Below, piece by piece: positions 9,177-18,291 of a stretch of DNA of 64,000 nucleotides (the first letter of the stretch is position 1; each line of letters opens with the position of its first letter). A program made the position numbers and the translations under genes. Under the pieces are notes generated by a model that saw only the letters and a program-made list of their open reading frames with translations, was not told the origin of the DNA and searched no databases. The stretch is from RFSX01 sp964495785 (lineage in GTDB: Bacteria > Bacteroidota > Bacteroidia > Chitinophagales > Saprospiraceae). The stretch covers positions 10,902-74,901 of the forward strand of contig CAZBXL010000009.1 of assembly GCA_964495785.1 (NCBI GenBank). Direction: 5' to 3'.

Positions 9177-11474
9177 TTATTTATAATTCAAGTTATTTCT
9201 TTGAAAAGCGTCATCATTACTGATGACCTTTTCTGAACCTTCAAAATTTATATCATTCAACATGATGACAGGTTCTCCTACTATAAGATGTAAGTTAATT
9301 TTTTTGGAATCCTTTATATCGAGGTCTTTCATATCCGCATATTGTACTCCATGCAATGATATTGCTGCATCATGCTTGTTTCTTTTGTCATGACCTACAT
9401 TGGTAAAAGTAGTGTTGTTAAGTTCAAATATGGGACCGAAGGTGCTCTCGTCTCGACCTCCTCTATAGAGCATAATAGCAGTCCCGCCGATATCTTTAAA
9501 ACTACATTTTTCCACCACAACATTCTCTGCATTGTATATTCCTGTGTCATCTATCTCCTTATCCAAATTGAGTACATGGCCAGTAATATTATCAAAGTTG
9601 CAGTTCGTTAACCTTATCGAATCTGCAAAAGTATTTTTATATACTTTGAGGAAGTTGAAACTATGATTAACGTCAAGATCAACAAAATCAGAATCTTCAA
9701 CGATGAGTTTATAATTAGTGATCATAGAATATCGCGAGGTTCTTATGACAGCATTACCTGAGTAGTCATCACATTCCTTTCCAGATACTTTTACGCCTTT
9801 GATCTTCAGCGAGCCTTCATTTTCTATATTAAAGAGAGACGATCTCTCAAAAGTTAATTCTGGTTTCTGTGCAAGTCCAGCAGCAGCTTCTATAGTAATA
9901 GTATGATTTATATCTACTGATTTTCTTTGGTTATAATTTCCAGATTTCATTAATCTTATTACGTCTCCTTGTTTTGATTTCTTTACTGCATCAAAGATTG
10001 TATTGTCCCCAGGCATGACTTCTATAATGCTGCCTGTATTGAATTTTATAGTGTAATCCTTTTTCGGATACCAAGAGACGCCTGTATTCTGAGCATCAGG
10101 TACATAAGATTTCAATTTTGGTCCTACAGTACTGTGTTCTGGACTTACTTTCATCAGACCCTTGTTAACAAAGTTAAGCTCTTCGTGAGTAAATCCAGAC
10201 TCAGAAACTTTACCATTATATTCAGGCTTTAGTATGTTTTTACTTAAGATATTATCTTTGAATGTAATGCCACTAATATCGTCGTACACAGTAAATACGT
10301 CATTCTTTTGAGTATTATAGATAACGTTATTCATCATAGATGTATTCATAGGAGTAGCACTTCTCTCCTCATCACTACCAGCACAGAGTTGTATGTGGTC
10401 ACAATCTATAAGTAAGTTATTTGATGCTTTAGAATTTGTAACTTGGAAGTACCTGTTGATAGGAGAATTGGGAACACCATTCATGATGACAAGAGCTCCT
10501 TTAAATCTACTTCCAGTAAGTCCTTGGAGGTAATTGTTGGTTACGGTTTGTGATTCATTGATGATTCTGATACCTCCTGTATTAGGTTTTCTATTCCCAA
10601 AGAAGTAATTGTTATCTATAAGTGTCTCATTGCCATGTCGGGTAGTTAAGGTCCCTTGACACTCATAGAATACATTGTTGCTGAAAGTATTCTGACATGA
10701 TTTGCTGGAGATAATTTCGAGTTCTCCACTGCATTTTTCGAAGTAATTACCCTTTACAACGGTGTTAGAATTACTCATAGAAAAATGACTTGTCCCGACT
10801 CTGAGAGTTTCTCCTCCATTGGACCCAAGGGTAGGGCGGTAACCAAAATAATTAGCTTCTATAATATGATTATTCTCACGACTCTCTTCATTTGTTAATC
10901 TAACTGCAAGTGTGACCCCTCTGTTTCTCTTACCTACAAGATAGTTATGATCGAATGAGTTATTCTTACCATAGATGTCTACCCAGTAATCTGTATCAAA
11001 CCTTTCTGAAGGATTATAATTGTCAATAACACACTCTGTGACTCTGCAATTATTGCATAAGTCTTCTTTAGATGTTCTGTAAGAAATGACTGAGCCAGTC
11101 GGCGTATGTCCGTTTTTAAACACAAGCCCTTCTACGTGTACGTATGATCCAGAGATTCTAAGATTAGATTGACCTTCTAAACTTACTTTTCCCTTAGTCT
11201 CTACTGTAAGTGTGATGGGGTCATCAAGTGTGCCGTTCGCATTTAACAAAAGTTCGGCATCTTTCCAAGCTCCGTTAGCTAGTATAATCTCATCACCTGG
11301 TTTGAGGTTCTTTACTGCAGCATTGAATTCATCGATGTTACTGACCTTGTTGTCAGTGATGGAGCTACTTGAGTTAGATGTAAGTGCAGTGCTTTTAGAA
11401 GTTGTATCAGTAGTAGATTTGCATGATGACAATAATGTAAAAGCACATAAAAGTAGAAGAGGTATAAACTTCAT
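9177..11474 (-). CDS. PL6 alginate lyase (two beta-helix domains), lipoprotein
   Basis: This is a 765-residue polysaccharide lyase of family 6 (alginate lyase/chondroitinase B family). An N-terminal lipobox (TLLSSCKS) indicates an exported lipoprotein. The first right-handed beta-helix (about 40-450) holds the family motifs NGGETLRVG, GELEIISSKS (Glu251, Glu253, Lys258 as Bronsted base) and TLTTRHGN (Arg279 as Bronsted acid). A second beta-helix region runs from about 490 to the end, as in two-domain exolytic PL6 enzymes such as AlyGC. The frame stays open to 11531, but that position lies inside a terminator hairpin (11519-11545). The ATG at 11474, directly before the lipoprotein signal, is the better start. 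It is the first gene of the catabolic operon. Confidence 0.92.
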   Translation of the reverse strand: MKFIPLLLLCAFTLLSSCKSTTDTTSKSTALTSNSSSSITDNKVSNIDEFNAAVKNLKPGDEIILANGAWKDAELLLNANGTLDDPITLTVETKGKVSLEGQSNLRISGSYVHVEGLVFKNGHTPTGSVISYRTSKEDLCNNCRVTECVIDNYNPSERFDTDYWVDIYGKNNSFDHNYLVGKRNRGVTLAVRLTNEESRENNHIIEANYFGYRPTLGSNGGETLRVGTSHFSMSNSNTVVKGNYFEKCSGELEIISSKSCQNTFSNNVFYECQGTLTTRHGNETLIDNNYFFGNRKPNTGGIRIINESQTVTNNYLQGLTGSRFKGALVIMNGVPNSPINRYFQVTNSKASNNLLIDCDHIQLCAGSDEERSATPMNTSMMNNVIYNTQKNDVFTVYDDISGITFKDNILSKNILKPEYNGKVSESGFTHEELNFVNKGLMKVSPEHSTVGPKLKSYVPDAQNTGVSWYPKKDYTIKFNTGSIIEVMPGDNTIFDAVKKSKQGDVIRLMKSGNYNQRKSVDINHTITIEAAAGLAQKPELTFERSSLFNIENEGSLKIKGVKVSGKECDDYSGNAVIRTSRYSMITNYKLIVEDSDFVDLDVNHSFNFLKVYKNTFADSIRLTNCNFDNITGHVLNLDKEIDDTGIYNAENVVVEKCSFKDIGGTAIMLYRGGRDESTFGPIFELNNTTFTNVGHDKRNKHDAAISLHGVQYADMKDLDIKDSKKINLHLIVGEPVIMLNDINFEGSEKVISNDDAFQRNNLNYK

Positions 11475-11513
11475 TTGTTGTGTTGATAATAAATATAGGA
11501 TGATAAAAATTAT

Positions 11514-11545
11514 AAAAATCACCAGAGTCAAAATGACCCCGATGA
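11514..11545 (-). terminator. Intrinsic terminator between regulator 1 and the PL6 gene
   Basis: A perfect-length 12-bp hairpin (arms 11519-11530 and 11534-11545, 3-nt loop) is fully paired as minus-strand RNA, using three G-U wobbles. Five U follow at 11518-11514. It lies between the stop of the first FadR-type regulator (11829) and the PL6 start (11474). I see no good promoter between it and PL6, so it may work as an attenuator for the catabolic operon and not as an absolute stop. The rest of the spacer (11546-11828) shows no supported gene. Confidence 0.7.
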
Positions 11546-11828
11546 TGCTATGAAAAAACTATTATTTTGAATGGGAGATTTAAGAAATATTAAATGATCT
11601 TTTTTAATATTTCGTGTCTTATCCTCAGATAAAATTTGGATTAAACTATGAGTCTTTGAGTCTATGATTACTTGAGACCTGTATCTGCCTGTTATGTGAT
11701 TCAAGATCAAATTCTGAATATCTAAGTCTTGAATAATGAAAATTAAACTTTTTAATATTGCATTAATAGCTCGATTGCATTTTTTGATATGTATTAATAG
11801 AGTAGTCAATTGCTTTTTTATTCTGAGA

Positions 11829-12536
11829 TTAAGAAGATGATTTATTAATACTAAAATTCAATAATTCACTGAGGTGTTGTCCCATCGCTTGGGAGGCTTT
11901 AAGTGGCTGTTGATCAATTATATGTTTTAGAATTTCGTTATGACTGTCTCTCGTTACAAGGTTTTTTGATTCGTTGCAGACTTTGAATTTTTTGAAATTT
12001 TTGATGATATCTGGTGTGATAATCATCATTAGAGATTTAAGCACATTGTTTTTGCTGGCTTCTGCAATTTTTATATGGAACATGAGATCTTCTTCCACTG
12101 CGGGATCTCCTGTCATAATCTTTTTCTCGTGAGCATTTAAGGCATTTCTTAGGATTGCAATATCATCTTCCGTTCTTCGTTTTGCGGCTAATGAAGAAGT
12201 TTGCTTTTCTAATAATATTCTTGTCTCTACTAGAGACTTGAAATCTGTTTCTTCTATCTGAAGAACATCGGTTATGAGACCTTCTAATGCAACTATTCCC
12301 ATCCCAGTAACGATGGTCCCGCTCTGAGGTACTGTCTTGAGTATACCATAGAATTCTAACTTTCTGAGTGCTTCTCTTACTTGCCCTCTGCTGACTCCCA
12401 GATGATCAGCAAGTTTTCTTTCTGGCGGAAGTTTCTGACCTGATATTATTTCTCCTTCGCTAATGAGATTTCTTATCTGTTTGATAATCTTATCGACAGG
12501 ATTATCAATTTCTATTTTCTTCAGGTTATCTAACAA
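11829..12536 (-). CDS. FadR-subfamily GntR regulator of the alginate locus, copy 1
   Basis: A winged-helix regulator of 235 residues. The GntR helix-turn-helix is near the N-terminus (LPPERKLADHLGVSRGQVRE), followed by a FadR-type FCD ligand-binding domain with a likely metal site (EEDLMFHIKIAEAS, then two later His). It aligns without gaps to the second regulator in this window over the whole length. The frame opens at an ATG at 12599, but a near-perfect promoter occupies 12570-12600, so transcription would begin downstream of that ATG. The TTG at 12536 aligns exactly with the ATG of the paralogue and is chosen here. The ligand is probably a pathway intermediate such as KDG or DEH (inference). 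Confidence 0.85.
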   Translation of the reverse strand: MLDNLKKIEIDNPVDKIIKQIRNLISEGEIISGQKLPPERKLADHLGVSRGQVREALRKLEFYGILKTVPQSGTIVTGMGIVALEGLITDVLQIEETDFKSLVETRILLEKQTSSLAAKRRTEDDIAILRNALNAHEKKIMTGDPAVEEDLMFHIKIAEASKNNVLKSLMMIITPDIIKNFKKFKVCNESKNLVTRDSHNEILKHIIDQQPLKASQAMGQHLSELLNFSINKSSS

Positions 12537-12546
12537 CGATATAAAA

Positions 12547-12572
12547 TTGGTTGACCAAAATTGGTTAACCAA
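12547..12572. promoter_or_regulatory. Operator pair for the FadR-type regulators (copy 1)
   Basis: Two 12-bp palindromes lie 14 bases apart: TTGGTTGACCAA at 12547-12558 and TTGGTTAACCAA at 12561-12572. Their TGGTnnACCA core matches the operator type known for FadR-subfamily GntR proteins. The distal one overlaps the -7 element of the promoter, and both lie between that promoter and the TTG start, as expected for autorepression. Confidence 0.8.
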
Positions 12573-12600
12573 AAATAATGAATTAGAATGCAATTCCAAA
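12570..12600 (-). promoter_or_regulatory. Bacteroidota-type promoter of regulator 1
   Basis: On the minus strand, TTTG (12600-12597), a 19-base spacer and TATTTTTG (12577-12570) match the Bacteroidota consensus TTTG-N19-TAnnTTTG at every defined position. The last bases of the -7 element are the first bases of the operator pair. Position relative to the coding frame decides the start codon of the regulator gene. Confidence 0.75.
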
Positions 12601-12770
12601 TATTATAGTATGAAAAATGAAAGTATCCTAATCTTTCAATTTTGATGAATGTCCGAAGTGTAATTATTCTTCGTTTTGACTCTCATTTCAGAATTTAGTT
12701 TTGATAGGGTGGTGGTTTTGTGTCAAGTAATAATGAGACATATGGTAGCATTGACTTCTTACATGTAAGC

Positions 12771-12806
12771 AAAAAAAATCACCAGAGACAAAAATGCCTC
12801 TGGTGA
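12771..12806 (-). terminator. Intrinsic terminator of the susCD transcript
   Basis: A 9-bp perfect stem (arms 12779-12787 and 12798-12806) with a 10-nt loop is followed on the minus strand by eight U (12778-12771). It lies about 100 bases past the susD stop. The hairpin and the bases upstream of it are repeated next to the PL6 gene. The rest of 12601-12905 shows no other gene. Confidence 0.85.
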
Positions 12807-12905
12807 AACTATGAAAAAACTATTTTTCTGTATGATGAATTTATCTATCAACTCTTTAATTATTGATGAACAAATACATCTTGGTCTGAATACTAAAGTT
12901 AAAAA

Positions 12906-14210
12906 TTAATATCCAGGATTCTGAGTAATTACTTGATCACTTGCTAATACTTCTGACTCTGGGATAGGGAAGATATGATACTGACTATTTATAGTTTGTC
13001 CCATCTCAGCATCAACAGTTCCTGTTCTTACCAGGTCGAACCATCTGTGTCCCTCTAAAGCCAACTCTAATCTTCTCTCATCAGCTATAGCTGCTCTAAC
13101 ATCAGCTTGAGATGTCGCAGTAGAATTATCTAACCCTGCTCTCGTTCTGATTTTATTTAGTTCAGTTAACGCTGCTGAAGTATTACCGTTTTCATTTAAA
13201 GCTTCTGCATACAAAAGTATAACGTCTCCTAATCTTAATTCAATAAAGTCCTGCTCTAATCCACCGCCATACTTAGGACCTATTAGATTATCTGGGTCTA
13301 TAGTCACATCTCTTCTTAAGTCTCCCGGGCTATCATCAAAAGCCGCTATTAAATCTGTATCAAGAGGCATAAGAGACTTTGTGTCACCTCCACTAAACCA
13401 ACCTGGGAATAGTGTAAATCCATATCCATCATCTATAGAACTTGATTGCTGAGTCGCAAAAATAATTTCAGCATTTAGATCTGCACCTGCTGCAAAAATA
13501 TTCTGAAAGCTATCTAATAATGCGATTCCTGCACCACCTGCACCATTGACTACAGCTGCAAGTTGTGGCTCTGCATCGCTATAGTTTGCTCTTTGCATGT
13601 AGACTTTACCTAACATACCCTGAGCCGCAATCTGAGTTGCTCTACCACTGCTTAATCCAGAATTATCTAATGCTGCTATTGCTGCTTGTAGATCAGGTAT
13701 GATAACCTCATCATAGACACTTGATGCTGGCTGTCTTTCAAGGATAGAGTCATCATCTGTACTTGGTGTAGCCTGAAGATTTACGGATACATCGCCGAAA
13801 ACCTTGACAAGTTTAAAGTACGAAAGTCCTCTTAAGAATTGGGCTTCACCTACTTCTGATGCGTTAGTAGAGTTTTCGATAACACTATTACAACTTAATA
13901 TAGCTTTGTATAGATTAGTGTAGTATGGTCCAAAAAACTGACCCACTAAATCTCCACCTCCCAGATCTGGGTTGTATCGATCAAATGCTGGATATGGCTC
14001 TTCGTCCATTAACATATTATCTGCTCTGAAGTCACCCATCACCGCTAGCGGTGTTGTTGTGGCTTGTTGATAGTAGTAAGCAGCATTTAATACGCCTTCA
14101 AAATCAGTTAATGAGTTCGCCGCAGCACCCAATGGCGGCGATTGATTTAAATCAGAACCACATGATGATATCAGTAGTACCGATACTATTAGTATATATA
14201 AATTTTTCAT
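12906..14210 (-). CDS. susD: SusD/RagB-family outer-membrane glycan-binding lipoprotein
   Basis: The 434-residue surface lipoprotein has a lipobox (LLISSCGSD, Cys17) and the SusD/RagB fold: an N-terminal SusD-like segment, tetratricopeptide-type helices (for example MLGKVYMQRANYSDAEPQL), and the characteristic C-terminal block LNKIRTRAGLD then ADERRLELALEGHRWFDLVRTG. SusD proteins bind the polysaccharide and lid the TonB-dependent channel SusC. The start lies 11 bases after the SusC stop, the usual pairing. In this locus the ligand is presumably alginate oligomers. It is somewhat shorter than many SusD proteins but ends with a normal C-terminus (ITQNPGY). Confidence 0.94.
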   Translation of the reverse strand: MKNLYILIVSVLLISSCGSDLNQSPPLGAAANSLTDFEGVLNAAYYYQQATTTPLAVMGDFRADNMLMDEEPYPAFDRYNPDLGGGDLVGQFFGPYYTNLYKAILSCNSVIENSTNASEVGEAQFLRGLSYFKLVKVFGDVSVNLQATPSTDDDSILERQPASSVYDEVIIPDLQAAIAALDNSGLSSGRATQIAAQGMLGKVYMQRANYSDAEPQLAAVVNGAGGAGIALLDSFQNIFAAGADLNAEIIFATQQSSSIDDGYGFTLFPGWFSGGDTKSLMPLDTDLIAAFDDSPGDLRRDVTIDPDNLIGPKYGGGLEQDFIELRLGDVILLYAEALNENGNTSAALTELNKIRTRAGLDNSTATSQADVRAAIADERRLELALEGHRWFDLVRTGTVDAEMGQTINSQYHIFPIPESEVLASDQVITQNPGY

Positions 14211-14221
14211 TTTATCTTTTT

Positions 14222-17200
14222 TTAGAAATTAACATTTAAACCTAAAGTGAAACTTCGAACAACCGGACTTGCTCCTTCTTGATAACCATATGTGGTTGGT
14301 CCTAAATAATTATTGTTAAAAATTTCTACTCCTTCAGGATTAAATGAAGTGTAGCTGTCAGACATAATGTATAGTAAGTTTGTACTTGCTATATATACTC
14401 TTGCTGATGCTAAGCCCATCTTGCCAGCAACGTCAGGTCCAAGAGTGTATCCTAATGTTAGATTTCTTAATGCAATGTATGATGCATCTTGAACTAAAGC
14501 ACCGTGTGCATTTCTTGTTTCTTCATAGAATAGACCTGTAGCATCTTCTCTACCATCTCCTATTTCATTACCGTCACCATCTACGGCACCTGTTGCATCA
14601 AAACTTGATCTAAGTCTTCCACCAAATTGTGATTCCCAGTATATTGGATCAATGTTATAGACTTCTGCTCCTTGAGAACCTTGGAATTGAAGTGAGAAAT
14701 CAAAAGATTTATAATTTAGATTACTGCTTAAGCCCCAGTAAAAGTCTGGAGTTGCTGAACCCAACTTAACAAAATCACCTTCTTCTGTGATTTCTCCATC
14801 ACCATTCTGATCTACAACATAGTATTCTCCACTACTAAATCCAATGTTACGCGTAGGATCTGCTATGTGTATTGTTCCTACTTGTCCAGTAGTCTCATAT
14901 CCCCACATTTCACCTATTTCGCCACCAACATAATTTCTAAATTGAGGACCTCTACCACCTGGGCCTCCGTAGACTACATTTGGTAATGCATCTAAGTCTC
15001 CAAGACTCGTGATCTCAGTATTAACAGTAGATAGGTTAGCATTCACACTCCAGTTGAAGTCACCATTAGCGATTAATCTTGCTCCTACTTCAAACTCCAA
15101 TCCTGAGCTTGTTACATTACCTCTATTAAGTACAATCGATGTTGTACCTAATACTTCAGAGACACTTTGGTTAATAAGCATGTCCTCAATATCTGAAGTG
15201 TAATAATCAACGGATAGCGTATACCTGTTACCTAAGAATCCTAAATTAACTCCGTAATTCGTTTCTGTATTTGTCTGCCAAGTAAGATCAGGATTAGATA
15301 CATTAGATGGTATAAGGAATCCTGTACCAAAGACAGTAGGCTGCGCTTGTAATAAACTTAATGCATCGTATGCACCTAAGAAAGAAGTCGTACCGAGTGT
15401 ACCTCTACTTACACGTAGCTTAATGTCAGTAAGAAAATCTGAGTTATAGAATGCTTCATTATGTAAATTCCAACCTAAAGAGAAAGCCGGGAATGTGTTG
15501 TACCTATTATTCTCTCCGAATCTAGAATCACCATCTCTTCTGAGTGATACTGAAGCTAAATAACGGTTGTCATATGCATATTGAACTCTACCAAAGACAC
15601 TTCGTCTATTAATTTCTTCGTCTCTTAGATTGGTAGTAATATCAGCTGGTTCTAAGAATGAAAAATTAAGTGGTAAGCCTACAGGCACATTTGTTCCCAT
15701 AATACTTGTACCTCTATTATAAAAATTCTGGAACTCTACTCCAGCAACTGCTCCTATATCATGACGACCTATAACCTTTGCATAATTTAATGTCGTCTCA
15801 CTTAATACAGAAGTTCTCTTAAGATCTACTTGATCAAGGTCAGATTGATTAGTTCTCTCACGAGAATCAGCTAATACGCCTTGATAGTAGTAAGCTTGAG
15901 TATCGTTGAAATCACCACCAGCAACAGTTCTTATATTAAGACCATCAGCAAGATTATATTGTAAATATGCATTGGCATTACCGAAGAACGTTTTTTGGAA
16001 TCTTCTAGCATTATCAAACTTTGCAGCCGGTCCTGCGTCTCCAGTTCCACCAATACCATTTTGGCCTCTACCATAGTGCCAGTCGTGTACAACGTCACCT
16101 GGTTGTAATGTATAGATACTTGAGTTGATAAGTCCAGTACCTCTATATCCTGAGTCAAAAGTAGGAGCAAGTCTATCAACTCCGTCTGGCGTCGTAACGC
16201 CAGCATCAGCTAATGCTTGTCTCTGTTGATCTAAGTCTTGAACAAAAGCGATAGAAGCATCAGTATGATGTATAGGCGATATACTATAAGCTCTGAGGAG
16301 ATCTCTCATGTCGTGAGGTACAATCTCTTGGTGACTAAAGTTACCATTAAGAGTGATTCCAGCTTTGAACTTCTCTCCTAAGTTAGCATCCACATTCACA
16401 CGACCATTGTATCTCTCAAAAGATTGGTTCATGACGATACCTTCAGTATCAAGGTAACCTAATGAACCGAAGACTCTTAAATCTTCGCTTCCTCCTCTGA
16501 CACTGAAGTCATGACCTTGAGAACCTCCATTTTCAAAAAGCCAATTTTCCATGCTAATAACATCTGGTGCATTAGCATAGGCGTTAATTCTATAATCTAC
16601 TAATCTTGGATCTACTTCAGATAGATCGTAGGCATCAGTTTGTAGATCAGCTGCCCATTCTGCAGCCGTCTTAAGCATGTCAATATCTTGACGATATCTG
16701 CTTGAGATACTCGTATAACCGTTATAGCTAAACTGAGTTTTTCCTGCAGTACCTTGCTTAGTCGTAACTAATATAACGCCATTGGCTCCCCTTGATCCAT
16801 ATATAGCTGCTGATGCTGCATCTTTTAATACCTCAAGGCTCTTAATGTCGTTAGGGTTTACTGTAGCTAAGCTTCCCGTTATAGGAAAACCATCCACCAC
16901 GATAAGTGGATTAGAATCACCAGATAGTGATGAAGCTGCTCTGACTTGTATTCTTGGATCAGCACCAGGCTCACCAGTTTAATTTTGTATAAGTACTCCT
17001 GATAGTTTTCCCGCTAATGCATCGTCAACACGATTAGCTTGTATCGCCGCGATGTCACGGCCTCCTACTTGTGCAATAGCCCCTGTATTATGGGACTTTT
17101 TTCTAGTACCATATCCAACAATCACAACCTCATCGAGTCTTGCTGCATCCTCCACAAGAATGACATCTATGGTGGATTCGCTTCCTACAGTGACTGCCTT

Positions 17201-17440
17201 AGGAGCATATCCTAAGTAAGAAAATAGTAACACCTCACCTGGTGCTGCTTCTAATGTGTAGATACCGTCTACATCTGTGACTGTACCTCTGGTAGTGCCT
17301 TCGACGAGCACATTTACGCCGATGACTGCAAGATTACTGTCATCAACAACCGTCCCAGAAACTACATTACTGTTCTGAGCAAATACCGATGCACTAAAGA
17401 GCAGTGCCATCAGTAAGAATAAAAGTGTTTTTAAATTCAT
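14222..17440 (-). pseudogene. susC: SusC-type TonB-dependent outer-membrane receptor, interrupted by one in-frame TAA
   Basis: Read through, this is a complete 1072-codon SusC: signal peptide (1-21), CarboxypepD_reg-like domain (about 25-100), TonB box region (DEVVIVGYGT), plug (LVVTTKQG-type motif near VILVTTKQGTAGK) and a long C-terminal beta-barrel ending in LGLNVNF. A single TAA at 16979-16981 splits it after ALAGKLSGVLIQN. The text resumes in the same frame with TGEPGADPRIQVRAA, which is exactly what SusC plugs show, so only one codon is affected and no frameshift exists. One substitution from CAA would explain it. It may be a real nonsense mutation, strain polymorphism or consensus error. 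The gene lies 68 bases downstream of regulator 2. Confidence 0.9.
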
Positions 17441-17508
17441 AGTTTAGTTATTGTTTCATAAATTTTAAAGTGTATTTGAAAAAGTAGATTTCTTTTTATT
17501 CGTAAATT

Positions 17509-18228
17509 TTATACTTTTTGAATCGATACATCATTAGCAATGCTGAAGGCTTGTATATCGTCTAAGTGACTACCCATCGCATTTAATGCTTCGTTTGGTT
17601 TTTGATTAATTATATGGTTTAAGATATCTCTATGTTCTTCTATAGTTTTGAGATTGTCTGTAGTGTCACACACTCTAAGTGTCTTGAAATTGTGAATGAT
17701 GTCAGGCGTAATAATCAACATCAAGGACTTAAGAACAGTATTCTTACTCGCTTCTGCAATTTTTATATGGAAGAGCAAGTCTTCTTCTACTGCTGATTCT
17801 CCATTAAGGAGCTTGTATTCGTAATCTTTAAGAGTATTTTGCAACGCGATGATATCATCAACATTACGTCTGGTCGCAGCGTAGTAAGCTGCTTGTTTTT
17901 CTAACAGAATCCGTGTCTCTACTAATGACTTGAAGTCGCTTTCCTCTATTTCGAGTATATCTGATATGAGACCTTCCAAGGCGACTATGCCTATGCCTGT
18001 AACAATGGTGCCGCTTTGCGGGAGTGTCTTGAGTATGCCATAGAATTCTAATTTGCGGAGTGCCTCTCGGACTTGACCTCTCTTGACGCCAAAGTGTTCT
18101 GCGAGTTTACGTTCTGGAGGAAGTTTTTCTCCTGGAGATATATCACCTTTAGCAACCAGATCTTTAATCTGTTTAATGATTTTATCGACGGGGTTATCGA
18201 TATCTATTCTCTTTAGGTTGTCCAACAT
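17509..18228 (-). CDS. FadR-subfamily GntR regulator of the alginate locus, copy 2
   Basis: A 239-residue paralogue of the other regulator, colinear from MLDNLKRIDIDNP to the end. It has the GntR helix-turn-helix (LPPERKLAEHFGVKRGQVRE) and an FCD domain with EEDLLFHIKIAEAS and later His residues. The frame remains open up to a TTG at 18291, but that upstream part is made only of operator palindromes read as codons (repeated LVNQ) and overlaps the promoter. The ATG at 18228 is therefore the start. The gene is first in the transcript and probably leads gntR-susC-susD. No operator or clear promoter is seen in the 68 bases before susC. The effector is not known. Confidence 0.88.
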   Translation of the reverse strand: MLDNLKRIDIDNPVDKIIKQIKDLVAKGDISPGEKLPPERKLAEHFGVKRGQVREALRKLEFYGILKTLPQSGTIVTGIGIVALEGLISDILEIEESDFKSLVETRILLEKQAAYYAATRRNVDDIIALQNTLKDYEYKLLNGESAVEEDLLFHIKIAEASKNTVLKSLMLIITPDIIHNFKTLRVCDTTDNLKTIEEHRDILNHIINQKPNEALNAMGSHLDDIQAFSIANDVSIQKV

Positions 18229-18249
18229 TGTAAGTAAAGTAGTAAGTGT

Positions 18250-18291
18250 TTGGTTGACCAAAGATTGGTTGACCAATAATTGGTTGACCAA
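18250..18291. promoter_or_regulatory. Triple operator array for the FadR-type regulators (copy 2)
   Basis: Three identical palindromes TTGGTTGACCAA lie at 18250-18261, 18265-18276 and 18280-18291, in a strict 15-bp period. The core TGGTnnACCA fits FadR-subfamily operators. The upstream one overlaps the -7 promoter element and the other two lie in the expected 5' untranslated region, so a bound regulator would block initiation. The identical sequences before both regulator genes imply mutual and auto-regulation (inference). Confidence 0.85.

Noticed and set aside
11528..11809. 93-codon minus-strand frame between regulator 1 and the PL6 gene
   Set aside because: It spans the intrinsic terminator hairpin, has no signal peptide or motif, and its composition is that of AT-rich noncoding DNA.
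16900..16981. Frameshift as the cause of the split susC
   Set aside because: Both parts are in the same frame and the protein text is continuous across the TAA, so a nonsense codon alone is sufficient.
18250..18291. Short regular repeats considered as a CRISPR array
   Set aside because: The units are 12-bp palindromes with 3-bp spacers, so they are operators. No CRISPR array or cas gene is present in the window.
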